Source: a bacterium
GTDB taxonomy: Bacteria; UBA8248
NCBI GenBank assembly: GCA_022825065.1
Contig: JAJDYR010000009.1
Location: 1 to 64,000, forward strand
Direction of reading: 5' to 3'
DNA: 64,000 bases
Shown: piece after piece, positions 49,638 through 57,835 of the stretch
Layout: every line of letters starts with the position of its first letter
Numbering within the stretch: position 1 is the first letter of the stretch
Program-made: the position numbers and the translations under genes
Notes under the pieces: model-generated
Told to the model about the DNA's origin: nothing
What the model saw: only the letters and a program-made list of their open reading frames with translations
Databases searched by the model: none

Positions 49638-50756
49638 TCAACAACCCCCTGCAACCCTATCCGGGAGGCGATAGCTCGTACTCCGTCCACCACCGGGATT
49701 CCGGATAAAAATCCCGCGGGCCTGCAAATCCTGTATATCCCGAAGCGCCGTATCCGTAGAGCACTTCGCCAGCCTGGCGTATTTCGAAGTATGTATATGT
49801 CCCTCAAAATCGTCCTCGAGCATACGATTCAGGACCAGACGCTGGCGTTCGTTGGCGGGCTGCCGGTTCATCTTCCCCCAAAGCTGCGCCTTGAACAGAA
49901 CGCTGCGCAGCGTATCTTCGGCATTGCCGAATGCGCGGCCAAGGCAGCCGAGGAACCATTCGAGCCAGTCCGTTATGTCCGGTGTGCCGCGTTGTTGTTT
50001 TTCCAGTTGAGCGTAATAGTCCTTGCGACCGGATTCCATTTGTGTCGAGAGGCTGTAGACACGATCCGCCATGCCGTCAGAACGCGCCAAAGCCATATCG
50101 GCGATGGCCCTGGCGATGCGGCCGTTGCCGTCTTCGAATGGATGGAGCGTGACGAACCACAGATGGGCAACCCCGGCTCTCAAAACGGGATCGACGCTGC
50201 TTTCAATCTCGAACCATTCCAGAAACGCCCCCATCTCTCGCTCAAGACGATCCGCATCCGGGGCTTCGAAATGAACCTTTTCACGTCCGAGGGGACCTGA
50301 AACAACTTGCATGGGCCCGGCTTCGGGGGTGCGCCAACCTCCGATTGTTATGCGTCGCATCCCGCTACGGCCGGTCGGAAACAACGCAGCGTGCCAATCG
50401 AACAGGCGCTCTCTCGTCAGTGGTCTGGAAAATTGCCGTGTCGCGTCCAGCATCACCTCAACGATGCCCTCGACGTCGCGGCTTGCCGGCGCAAGCCCGG
50501 CGACGTCAATACCCAGGCGTCGGGCGATGGATGAGCGCACCTCCCGGGGATTCAGGTTTTCTCCCTCGATGGCCGATGATTTGACCACATCGTTCGTCAG
50601 CGTGATGAGGCTCGCCTCACGCTTGAGTTCAAAACCCAACCCTTCCATCCTGCCGAGCAGACGACCCTGCCGATGCCGAACCTCGGCAAGCATCGAGGCG
50701 AGTTTTTCGGTGTCCCAGGTGAAGTCCGGCCAGCTATGATGTTCATATATCCACAT
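49638..50756 (-). CDS. Fic family protein (class II, DUF4172 N-terminus) with winged helix
   Basis: 372 residues. An N-terminal DUF4172-like helical domain carries the inhibitory motif Ser60-x3-Glu64-Gly65 (SSAIEGE), which blocks the active site in class II Fic enzymes. The Fic core has HPFEDGNGRIAR with catalytic His205. A C-terminal winged-helix (about 300-365: YARLAKCSTDTALRDIQDLQARGI) probably binds DNA. Fic enzymes AMPylate target proteins. ATG 50756 is chosen because the operator array ends just upstream; an in-frame ATG at 50795 lies inside that array. Confidence 0.9.
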   Translation of the reverse strand: MWIYEHHSWPDFTWDTEKLASMLAEVRHRQGRLLGRMEGLGFELKREASLITLTNDVVKSSAIEGENLNPREVRSSIARRLGIDVAGLAPASRDVEGIVEVMLDATRQFSRPLTRERLFDWHAALFPTGRSGMRRITIGGWRTPEAGPMQVVSGPLGREKVHFEAPDADRLEREMGAFLEWFEIESSVDPVLRAGVAHLWFVTLHPFEDGNGRIARAIADMALARSDGMADRVYSLSTQMESGRKDYYAQLEKQQRGTPDITDWLEWFLGCLGRAFGNAEDTLRSVLFKAQLWGKMNRQPANERQRLVLNRMLEDDFEGHIHTSKYARLAKCSTDTALRDIQDLQARGIFIRNPGGGRSTSYRLPDRVAGGC

Positions 50757-50759
50757 ATC

Positions 50760-50859
50760 ATTCACCGCATTGTTTGCAGTGATTATGCCCTGCATTCACC
50801 GCAAAAGCAAGAATAATCAACGCAAAATATGCGGTGAATAATACTCCTATTCACCGCAT
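50760..50859. promoter_or_regulatory. Operator array upstream of fic: four ATTCACCGCA boxes
   Basis: TTCACCGCA occurs at 50761-50769, 50795-50803 and 50850-50858, and inverted (TGCGGTGAA) at 50830-50838. The last two form a perfect 12-bp inverted repeat, ATGCGGTGAATA and TATTCACCGCAT, separated by ATACTCC (50829-50859). The first box overlaps the presumed ribosome site of fic. Likely bound by a dedicated regulator, possibly the Fic winged helix itself. Confidence 0.7.
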
Positions 50860-50989
50860 GGCATGCGCACCCGGATATATCCGAGCCGTTTTTATCAGCA
50901 TGGAACACGCTGATTGGTTGATATGATTGAGAAAAATCCGGGAGGACACGCAGGTCCTCCCCTACGCAAAACGCGATGGCATTGCAGGG

Positions 50990-51009
50990 GTCAGACATAA
51001 ATGTCTGAC
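50990..51009. repeat. Perfect palindrome GTCAGACAT-AA-ATGTCTGAC
   Basis: Nine-base arms around AA, in intergenic DNA among other repeats. It may be a dispersed repeat or a factor site. Confidence 0.5.
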
Positions 51010-51114
51010 TATGTGTCCGCCCAGCTCCCGTGATTGTCCCTTGCGGGACGGGGAATCCCACAGGTAGCGGCCTTGGGCCGTTTACTAAAACGGTCCACTA
51101 CAATCGAGATTACG

Positions 51115-51146
51115 CGCCGTCATTCCGGCTTTCGCCGGTATGACGG
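51115..51146. repeat. REP-like palindrome, CGTCATTCCGGCTTTCGCCGG type
   Basis: GCCGTCATTCCGGC TTTC GCCGGTATGACGGC, a further copy of the family at 3247 and 57497, with one mismatch in the right arm. Confidence 0.7.
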
Positions 51147-51188
51147 CCAAAATCCGAACCCGGGCGGCGCAGGCTCTCTCCTTGAAAA

Positions 51189-51304
51189 CCAACCCCCCCT
51201 ACCCCCCCTTGTCAGGGGGGCAAGAAAAAGCAAAACCACCTCAGCCCGGCGGCGGCGCATCGCCTTTTTATACCCCCCTGACAAGGGGGGGTAGGGGGGG
51301 TTGC
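51189..51304. repeat. MITE-like palindromic element, copy D
   Basis: CCAACCCCCCCTAC and GTAGGGGGGGTTGC termini around an internal CAAGAAAAAGCAAAACCAC and CGCCTTTTTATA. Followed by TTGCTCCTTTGACAAGGGC TTTTTCAACAGCCCC, the same tail as after copy B. Confidence 0.8.
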
Positions 51305-51562
51305 TCCTTTGACAAGGGCTTTTTCAACAGCCCCCTCAAGGGGGAGTGATTGGTTGGCGCTCTGCAAGAGAGGGAAGTGGCGTCTGCTCCCCAGTCGACT
51401 TCATACATCGAATCACGAAATCAGGGCTGTTCTGCGGCCCCAATAATGTTCGCATTCCACAAATCTTTAGCCAGTCTAAATATGATGGTGAAGGAACAGC
51501 ATTGGCTCCGACGTGTTTGGTTTCAGGTGGTTTCTTCGACCCAAAATTCCGCGTCTTTTCAT

Positions 51563-52885
51563 CTACCAGAACCGCCCGGCGGGTCGATCGAGTCCGTAGT
51601 GTTCCCGCAACGTCTTGCCTGTATATTCCGTCCGGAACAGCCCGCGTCGCTGAAGAATCGGAACCACCTCTTCAACAAAAACGTCCAGCATAGCGGGAAA
51701 AAGCGGCGGCATCACATTGAAACCATCGGCGGCGCCGTCGCGGAACCAGTCCTCAATCAAATCGGCGACCTGCTCGGGCGTGCCGGCGAAAGTAAAGTGG
51801 CCGCGAGCGCCGGCGAAACGGGCCAGAAGCTGGCGCAAGGTAAGGCCTTCGTTGCGCACGAGATTGACGACCAGCTCGGACCGGCTGCGCATGGTTTCGA
51901 CACCGGAGGGTGGAGGGAAATCGTCCGGCGTCAGCGGCCGGTCGAGCGGCAGATGCGAGAAATCATGTCCGTCGAACCGTGAAGAGAGCGTGCGGCGACC
52001 GATCTCCGGGTCCGTACTCTCGTTGAGAGCCTGTTCCATCCGTTTTGCTTCGGTCTCGGTCGACGCGATCATCGGGCTCAGGCCGGGCAGAATCAGGATT
52101 TGATTTGCATCACGGCCCGCCGCAGCCGCCCGCTTCTTGATATCCGTGTAAAACTTCTGCGCCGTCGCCTTTTCGAGGTGGGCCGTAAACACCGCCTCGG
52201 CGTGACGCGAAGCAAAATCACGCCCGGCATCCGACGATCCCGCCTGCACCAGCACCGGTCGCCCCTGCGGACTGCGCGGCAGGGTCAGCGGCCCCGCGAC
52301 GCTGTAATACTCGCCCTTGAAGTCGATTGGACGAATTCGCTCACTTTTGGCGTAGACGCCGCCGCTGCGATCATCGACCACGGCGTCATCGGCCCAACTG
52401 TCCCACAGATCTTTGACGACCCGGACGAATTCCTCGGCCATCAGGTAGCGGTCCGCATGCTTATCCTGCCCCGCATCACCGTAATTGCGCGCGACCTTCG
52501 CCATCCAGGTGGTGACGATATTCCAGCCGGCGCGGCCATTGCTGATGTGGTCAATCGTGCTGAACTGCCGCGCAAGGTTGAAGGCCTCGGAATATGTGCT
52601 CGACCCCGTCGCGATCAGCCCGATCCGCTCGGTTGCGACGGCGAGCGCCGCCAACAAGGTGATTGGTTCCAACCAGAGCCGCCCGGACCGCGGAGCATCC
52701 GGCGTCAACATCAGTGAATCGGCGAAAAAGATCGAATCAAAATGCGCCGCCTCCGCGCGCCGGGCCAAATCCACATAGTAGTTTATATCGGTAAGCGAGG
52801 CTGTCGAAGAATCGGGATGGTTCCAGGCCGCCTCGTGGTGGCCCCGGGACTGGATGAACAAATTGAGGTGAAGTTGCCTGGTCAT
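51563..52885 (-). CDS. NtaA/SnaA/DszA-type FMN-dependent LLM monooxygenase
   Basis: 440 residues of the bacterial luciferase-like fold. MTRQLHLNLFIQSRGHHEAAWNHP, FADSLM, ATERIGLIATGSSTYSEAFNLARQF, DHISNGRAGWNIVTTW, HADRYLMAEEFVRVVKDLWDSW, and PVLVQAGSSDAGRDFASRHAEAVF are typical of the nitrilotriacetate/dibenzothiophene-sulphone group. These need a separate FMN reductase, which is not in the window. The substrate is unknown. Confidence 0.9.
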   Translation of the reverse strand: MTRQLHLNLFIQSRGHHEAAWNHPDSSTASLTDINYYVDLARRAEAAHFDSIFFADSLMLTPDAPRSGRLWLEPITLLAALAVATERIGLIATGSSTYSEAFNLARQFSTIDHISNGRAGWNIVTTWMAKVARNYGDAGQDKHADRYLMAEEFVRVVKDLWDSWADDAVVDDRSGGVYAKSERIRPIDFKGEYYSVAGPLTLPRSPQGRPVLVQAGSSDAGRDFASRHAEAVFTAHLEKATAQKFYTDIKKRAAAAGRDANQILILPGLSPMIASTETEAKRMEQALNESTDPEIGRRTLSSRFDGHDFSHLPLDRPLTPDDFPPPSGVETMRSRSELVVNLVRNEGLTLRQLLARFAGARGHFTFAGTPEQVADLIEDWFRDGAADGFNVMPPLFPAMLDVFVEEVVPILQRRGLFRTEYTGKTLREHYGLDRPAGRFW

Positions 52886-53145
52886 TGAAGATAACGGCTC
52901 TCATCAGGGGAAGGCGGGATTGCTGGACATCATACTGAATTTACGAACGGGAGCACAAACCCGGCGAAACCCCACCAAGCCGGCCCTGAAAAGTCCGGTT
53001 GAAAATTTCATTCTTCCAAATCTCATCCGGTATTCGTCTTCCGCATCATGTGAGCGGGTTACTATCAGACATGATGTATGACCGTCCTGAATCAAGCGGC
53101 CAACCCGCTCCGCCTGTCCAGCCAGTCAAAACACCAATCCAGCCC

Positions 53146-53425
53146 TCACAAATACTTCCTGAACCACTCGATAGCCTCGACCATGCCGATTTCGTGGTGC
53201 TCGGGGCTGCAGAAATAATAGGACTCGTAGTGCTGCGCGCCGGGGAGCTTGACTATCTTCTTGGGCTCGCCGCAGGCCTCGTAGCATTTGATCTGCTGGT
53301 CCACGGGCACGAGGAAATCGTTTTCCGAATAGATGAACATGACGGGGCGCGGCGCGATCCTCTCGGCCACCCACTCGGGCTTGTAGCGCCGGCAGGCTTC
53401 CGCGCTCTCAAGGCGGGAAGTCCTT
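53146..53425 (-). pseudogene. Truncated duplicate of the 3' end of the alpha/beta hydrolase gene
   Basis: About 278 bp nearly identical to 54138-54415 at a constant offset of 990 bp, encoding the last 90 or so residues of the hydrolase (RYKPEWVAERIAPRPVMFIY through to EAIEWFRKYL). Similarity begins exactly at the last base of the stop codon and fades near 53425. It lacks the nucleophile Ser and has no start of its own, so it is a remnant. Confidence 0.85.
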
Positions 53426-53633
53426 TATTTTCAATAGAAATTCGGCGTTAACCAAACCACCGAACAAGTGCCTCCAACATCCGCAGGCTGGCGTGGGCGG
53501 GTCGAGCGCGAAGGACGAGGACTTGCCTTTCATCGCCCCGCGTCGTATATTTTTCTTGGCGCCCGAGTCATTTCGCAATCGCCTCATGCCTTCGGGAGAG
53601 TGCGGGGGTTGTGGCCCGCCGGGCGCCGCTTTT

Positions 53634-54119
53634 TTATTCCCTCCCGATCTCCTCGAGATTCCTAATCGCGCTCCTCAGATCATAATCCTGTGCGCGGTGC
53701 AACGTCGTCAGGTAGGTTTCCCGCCCGTCCCGCGTCGTTTTCACCACGGCTCGCCACATTTTCCCGTCTTCCTCGATGAAGCCCATGATCGCCCGTGAGC
53801 TGACAGCCGAGCGAAACACCCGCCCCTCATCCAGAATCCGCTGTACGCGCAAGTAGTCCTCAGGACCCACGTCCGCATGCCGCTCGGCCTGCTTGATCGC
53901 GGTCTCCGGCGAAAGCCGGACGGTGGGGGATTCGGCGTTCATGGCGCTCTGGACGGAACGGGTGAGTCGCGCAGCAGGCCAGGCCGAGTAGGCCGCACCA
54001 GATACGTGCCTACGGAACCCCGCACCCCTCATCTCCTCGAGTATCGACGCTCGCGCCTCGTCTGCAGGCATGTTGTCGAGCTTGTCGATGAGCCGCTCCG
54101 CTGCCTCGCCGTCCGCCAT
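53634..54119 (-). CDS. Hypothetical protein, phage-like C-terminal domain
   Basis: 161 residues: a charged N-terminus, then ETAIKQAERHADVGPEDYLRVQRILDEG, GFIEEDGKMWRAVVKTTRDGRETYLTTLHRA. This resembles, from memory of the families, the barnase/EndoU-like domains (PBECR type) fused to the C-termini of phage Mu gpF-like head proteins. It stands alone here between the two copies of the hydrolase 3' end, suggesting a phage-derived insert. Function is not established. Confidence 0.5.
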   Translation of the reverse strand: MADGEAAERLIDKLDNMPADEARASILEEMRGAGFRRHVSGAAYSAWPAARLTRSVQSAMNAESPTVRLSPETAIKQAERHADVGPEDYLRVQRILDEGRVFRSAVSSRAIMGFIEEDGKMWRAVVKTTRDGRETYLTTLHRAQDYDLRSAIRNLEEIGRE

Positions 54120-54135
54120 TCCACGCGCTCAAATG

Positions 54136-55026
54136 CTACAAATACTTCCTGAACCACTCAATCGCCTCGACCATGCCGATCTCGTGGTGCTCGGGGCTGC
54201 AGAAATAATAGGACTCGTAGTGCTGCGCGCCGGGGAGCTTGACGATCTTCTTGGGCTCCCCGCAGGCCTCGTAGCACCTGATCTGCTGGTCCACGGGCAC
54301 GAGAAAATCGTTTTCCGAGTAGATGAACATGACGGGGCGCGGTGCGATCCTGTCGGCCACCCACTCGGGCTTGTAGCGCCAGCAGGCCTCGGCGCTTTGG
54401 AGGTCGTAGTCCTTCACGTAGTCGTCGTGTTTCTGGTGGTTCTCCTGGATGACCTTGAGCGTATGGGGGTCGCAGAGCATGATCTCGGGCAGCGGCATGG
54501 TGGTCGGCTCACCGGTGGTGACGCGCTTGCGGGCGGCTTCCATTACCGTCTTCTGGAATGAATCCCACTCGTGCGGCCTTCTTACGGAGCGCATCCAGCG
54601 CTCGCCCTCGTGCACCCCCACCGAGGAGACCACCACCTTCACGCGCTCATCGAAGGCCGCCACCCAGATGGCGTTCGCCCCGCCGAAGCTCGTGCCGAAA
54701 ATGCCGATCCGCTCGGGGTCCACGCCCTCGACCGTCTCCATGTAGGAGATGGCGTCGTAGGTATCCTGCGCCTGCTCCAGGGGCCGCTGTCGGCCGCGCT
54801 CGCCCTCGCTCTTGCCGAAGCCGCGGTGATCGGGCGCCAGGATGAAGTAGCCCTCCTCCCAGAGGCATCTGGGCACGTCCATCCCGTAGACCTCCTTCAT
54901 CCCGCTGTAGCCGTGCAGACAGATGATGGCCGGTCTGGCGGGGTCGCCCGCCTGCCAGCCTTTCGGCGTATAGAGATGGGAGGCGATTTTGAGGCCGTCG
55001 CTGTAATAATATATTTCTTCGTACAT
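54136..55026 (-). CDS. Alpha/beta hydrolase
   Basis: 296 residues. CLHGYSGMKEVYG forms the oxyanion region; nucleophile Ser113 in GTSFGGAN; acid Asp in YSENDFLVP; His in PGAQHYESYYF. The pattern fits dienelactone-hydrolase/acyl-peptidase-like serine hydrolases; it lacks a signal peptide, so it acts in the cytoplasm. Its 3' end is duplicated 990 bp downstream. Confidence 0.87.
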   Translation of the reverse strand: MYEEIYYYSDGLKIASHLYTPKGWQAGDPARPAIICLHGYSGMKEVYGMDVPRCLWEEGYFILAPDHRGFGKSEGERGRQRPLEQAQDTYDAISYMETVEGVDPERIGIFGTSFGGANAIWVAAFDERVKVVVSSVGVHEGERWMRSVRRPHEWDSFQKTVMEAARKRVTTGEPTTMPLPEIMLCDPHTLKVIQENHQKHDDYVKDYDLQSAEACWRYKPEWVADRIAPRPVMFIYSENDFLVPVDQQIRCYEACGEPKKIVKLPGAQHYESYYFCSPEHHEIGMVEAIEWFRKYL

Positions 55027-55116
55027 GCAGGTTTCCCCTCCAGGCTATGCCGCGAAACTCGGCTTCAGCACAAGATTACAATAACTTACGGCATATGCGC
55101 CGCAGGATGCTTCCCG

Positions 55117-55956
55117 CTATCCGGCTTCGATGCCCCGCAACTCGCGGAGCAGGTCTCCGGCGTCGGGCGCGCGCATGAGCGCCTCACCGACGAGGATGGC
55201 ATCCACCCCCTCGTCCACCAGAGGAGCCACCTCCCGCCAGCCGAAAATCCCGCTCTCTGAAACGAGTACGAGTTCTTCTCTCTGCTCCGGCGTGAGCCGC
55301 CCGAACACGCGGGCGGTATGCGCCGTATCGACCTCGAAGGTCTTGAGATTTCTGTTGTTGACCCCGAGCACGCGGGTTCCGGCTTCCAAGGCGCGCCCGA
55401 GTTCTTCTTCGGCATACACCTCCACGAGGGCGTCCATGCCCAGTTCTTCGGTGAGCGCGCGCAAATCCTCCATCTGCGCCGTCTCGAGGATGGCCGCTAT
55501 CAGCAAAACGGCGTCCGCACCGCCCGCGCGGGCCTCGAAAATCTGGTATTCGGTGAAGATGAACTCTTTTCTGAGCACGGGCAGGCTGACCGCGCCGCGC
55601 ACCCCTTCCAGATGCGCCATCTCGCCGAGAAAACGCCTCCGCTCGGTGAGCACCGATACGGCGGCGGCCCCACCCGCTTCATAGGCCCGGGCGATTTCGG
55701 CCGGCTGGAACGTCTCGGCGATCTGTCCCTGGGAGGGAGAGGCCTGCTTCACCTCGGCGATGACGCGCATCCGGGCGCCGTCCGCATCCTCGTCCGAATC
55801 GGGCTTTCTCAGCGCACCCGCGAAATCCACAGTCGGCGGCGCATCCTTCGCCATCGACTTGAGGTCGGTTTCGGAGCGCCTTCTCTTGTCCGAGGCGATG
55901 TCCTCGCGGACGCCTTCCACGAGTTTATCGAGAACCGTATGCGTCGCAATCGTCAA
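55117..55956 (-). CDS. trpC: Indole-3-glycerol phosphate synthase
   Basis: 279 residues, TIM barrel. EVKQASPSQG replaces the usual KRASPSKG; other marks are SVLTERRRFLG, LRKEFIFTEYQI, GVNNRNLKTFEVD, SESGI and GEALM. It is separated from trpD by a repeat-filled gap. trpF, trpB and trpA are not in the window. Confidence 0.93.
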   Translation of the reverse strand: MTIATHTVLDKLVEGVREDIASDKRRRSETDLKSMAKDAPPTVDFAGALRKPDSDEDADGARMRVIAEVKQASPSQGQIAETFQPAEIARAYEAGGAAAVSVLTERRRFLGEMAHLEGVRGAVSLPVLRKEFIFTEYQIFEARAGGADAVLLIAAILETAQMEDLRALTEELGMDALVEVYAEEELGRALEAGTRVLGVNNRNLKTFEVDTAHTARVFGRLTPEQREELVLVSESGIFGWREVAPLVDEGVDAILVGEALMRAPDAGDLLRELRGIEAG

Positions 55957-56388
55957 AATTTCATGCTCCCTGGAGAAATCGACAACCTACAGGCGAGCGA
56001 AGCCGGGGTTGTTGAAAAAGTCCCCACATCTCTCTCATCCTGAGTAGCGGCCCCTCGACTTCGCTTGGGACAAGCTCCGCCCCCACCTTCCTCATCCTGA
56101 GTAGCCGCCGAAGGCGGCATATCGAAGGATGCCCTCTCGCACGCCGGAAGACGCCTCCCATCCTTCGATACGGCGCTTGCGCGCCTACTCAGGATGAGGT
56201 TTTGTGGCCACCTGCGCGGCAGAAAGGGAGCACCGCCGCGTAACCCCAATACCGCATGTCCCAGACGAGGCTTTTTCTACAACCCTGACAAGGGGGGTAG
56301 GAGGGGGTGCTATTACATTCGAGAGGGGCGTCCTCTCTACTCCCTAATTAGGGGCCTTTTCAACCACCCCAAGCCGCTCCCGCCCCGA
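55957..56388. other. Repeat-filled gap between trpC and trpD
   Basis: No gene. It contains the CATCCTGAGTAG...CTACTCAGGATG repeat family (56036-56196) and a half copy of the MITE-like terminus (CCCTGACAAGGGGGGTAGG, 56284-56302). Confidence 0.65.
56036..56196. repeat. CATCCTGAGTAG palindromic repeat cluster
   Basis: Two direct copies of CATCCTGAGTAG(C/-)GG(56036, 56092) and an inverted partner GCCTACTCAGGATGAGG at its end, with GCCGAAGGCGGCATATCGAAGGATG and CATCCTTCGATACGGCGC forming the inner stem (sequences shown in part). A large hairpin in transcribed RNA between trp genes. Confidence 0.65.
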
Positions 56389-57399
56389 TCAGGAGTTGGA
56401 CACTTCCACGAGGCGCGCCAGAACCTTGGCCGCTTCGCCCGAATCTATCGCCGATGCCGCCTGCGCGACGCCCTCTCTCAGATCCCCCGCCCTGTCCGCG
56501 GCGATGAGCGCGGCGGCGGCGTTCAAGAGGACGATATCTCGTTTGGGGCCTTTCTCTCCCGCCAGGATGGCGCGCGTGATATCGGCGTTCTCTTCGGGCT
56601 CGCCTCCCTTCACGGCGTCGGCGTCGACGCGGTCTAACCCTGCGTCCTCGGGTGTTACGTCGTACGTCCTGACCTCGCTCCCGTCCCATTCCGAGACACG
56701 CGAGGAGCCTGTGAGCGTCAACTCGTCCATGCCGTCCGACCCGTGCACCACCAGCGCCTTCTGACAGCCCACCTGGCGCAGCACGTCCGCCACCAGTTCG
56801 GTCAGTTCGGGTGCGTACACGCCCACCAGCTGGCTCTGGGCGCGGGCGGGGTTCGTGAGCGGCCCCATGACGTTGAAGATGCTGCGCATGGCGATCTCGC
56901 GCCTGGGGCCGATGGCGTGCTTCATCGCGCCGTGGAGCATGGGCGCGAACAGAAAACCCACGCCCGCCTCGTCGATACACTCGCCCACCTTTTCCGGCGA
57001 GGCCTCGATGTTCACCCCCAGCGCCTTCAGCACGTCGGCGGCGCCCGATTTGCTCGACACCGCGCGGTTGCCGTGCTTCGCCACGGGCTGCCCCGCCGCC
57101 GCCACGACGAGGGCGGCGCTCGTGCTGATGTTGAAGGTGTGCGCGCCGTCGCCGCCCGTGCCCACCACGTCGATGACGAAGGGGTGTTTCGTCTTCACCC
57201 ACGTCGCCTTCGCCCGCATGGAGCGGACGCTGCCCGCGATCTCCTCGGGCGTCTCGCCCGCCATGCGGAGCGCCACCAGATAGGCGCCGATCTGGGCCTG
57301 TGTGGCCTCGCCCGTCATGATGAGGTCCATCACCTTCTCCGCCTCATCCGCACTCAAGTGCCGGCCTTCCACGAGCTTTCCGATGGCTTCCTGAATCAT
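56389..57399 (-). CDS. trpD: Anthranilate phosphoribosyltransferase
   Basis: 336 residues: VVGTGGDGAHTFNIST (PRPP loop), KHGNRAVSSKSGAADVLKALG, FAPMLHGAMK, RSIFNVMGPLTNPA and HGSDGMDEL. Complete. AAGGA lies 9 nt before the ATG. Confidence 0.94.
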   Translation of the reverse strand: MIQEAIGKLVEGRHLSADEAEKVMDLIMTGEATQAQIGAYLVALRMAGETPEEIAGSVRSMRAKATWVKTKHPFVIDVVGTGGDGAHTFNISTSAALVVAAAGQPVAKHGNRAVSSKSGAADVLKALGVNIEASPEKVGECIDEAGVGFLFAPMLHGAMKHAIGPRREIAMRSIFNVMGPLTNPARAQSQLVGVYAPELTELVADVLRQVGCQKALVVHGSDGMDELTLTGSSRVSEWDGSEVRTYDVTPEDAGLDRVDADAVKGGEPEENADITRAILAGEKGPKRDIVLLNAAAALIAADRAGDLREGVAQAASAIDSGEAAKVLARLVEVSNS

Positions 57400-57496
57400 G
57401 TGCGCAAATCCTTATAAAGTGGTGAAGTCTTCATTGGTTCCCGCTTCCCGGCGGCAAGGGACTCTTGAAAAACCTCTTCTCGCCCGGCATTGGCCA

Positions 57497-57530
57497 CCGC
57501 CGTCATTCCGGCGAAAGCCGGAATCCATTC
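57497..57530. repeat. REP-like palindrome, CGTCATTCCGGCGAAAGCCGG type
   Basis: GCCGTCATTCCGGC GAAA GCCGGAATCCATTC. The reverse-oriented partner is at 57610-57640. Confidence 0.75.
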
Positions 57531-57609
57531 TAAAGTAGAATGACAATACTCGGCTTTTCATCTCCTCGTCACTGGCAAGAACCAATCAGAAAATAAAACA
57601 AAGCAAAAC

Positions 57610-57687
57610 AAAATGGATTCCGGCTTTCGCCGGAACGACGAACAAAACCGCTCCGCCTCGTAAGGACAGGTCGCGACCTGTCTTTAC
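57610..57687. repeat. Two repeats in tandem: REP-like plus GACAGG palindrome
   Basis: ATGGATTCCGGC TTTC GCCGGAACGACGAACAAAACCGC followed by AGGACAGGTCGCGACCTGTC TTTACG. The same tandem arrangement is at 3247-3342 and, partly, at 615-681, so the two repeats travel as a unit. Confidence 0.7.
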
Positions 57688-57835
57688 GGACACCCTCCCC
57701 GGTCGGCTCTAAACGCCGGATCACGGAATCAGGGATTTTCAACTATCCAAAAAGGGGCGCTGTACGCCCGCCCCGAGATCACCTGCGCGATTATCGCCGG
57801 TTCGGGGCCACCATACCGCGTCCGCGCGGATTCCC

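Larger units (their letters stand above)
50757..51562. other. Intergenic region between fic and the LLM gene
   Basis: About 800 bp without a credible gene. It contains the fic operator array (50760-50859), a GGGAGGACACGCAGGTCCTCCC palindrome given here in parts (GGAGGAC / GTCCTCC, about 50940-50962), a GTCAGACAT/ATGTCTGAC palindrome (50990-51009), a CGTCATTCCGGCTTTCGCCGG repeat (51115-51146) and MITE-like copy D (51189-51304). 51345-51562 shows nothing recognisable. Confidence 0.6.
57400..57835. other. Repeat-filled gap between trpD and trpG
   Basis: No gene. Two CGTCATTCCGG-type copies (57497-57530 and 57610-57650, opposite orientation) and a GACAGG/CCTGTC palindrome (57663-57687) break the trp cluster. 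Confidence 0.65.

Noticed and set aside
49464-51304. CRISPR array
   Set aside because: The repeats here are inverted palindromes of unequal spacing, not regularly spaced direct repeats with unique spacers.
53493-53798. 101-codon plus-strand frame starting MGGSSAKDEDLPF
   Set aside because: It lies partly antisense to the 161-residue gene, has no clear ribosome site and no recognised domain.
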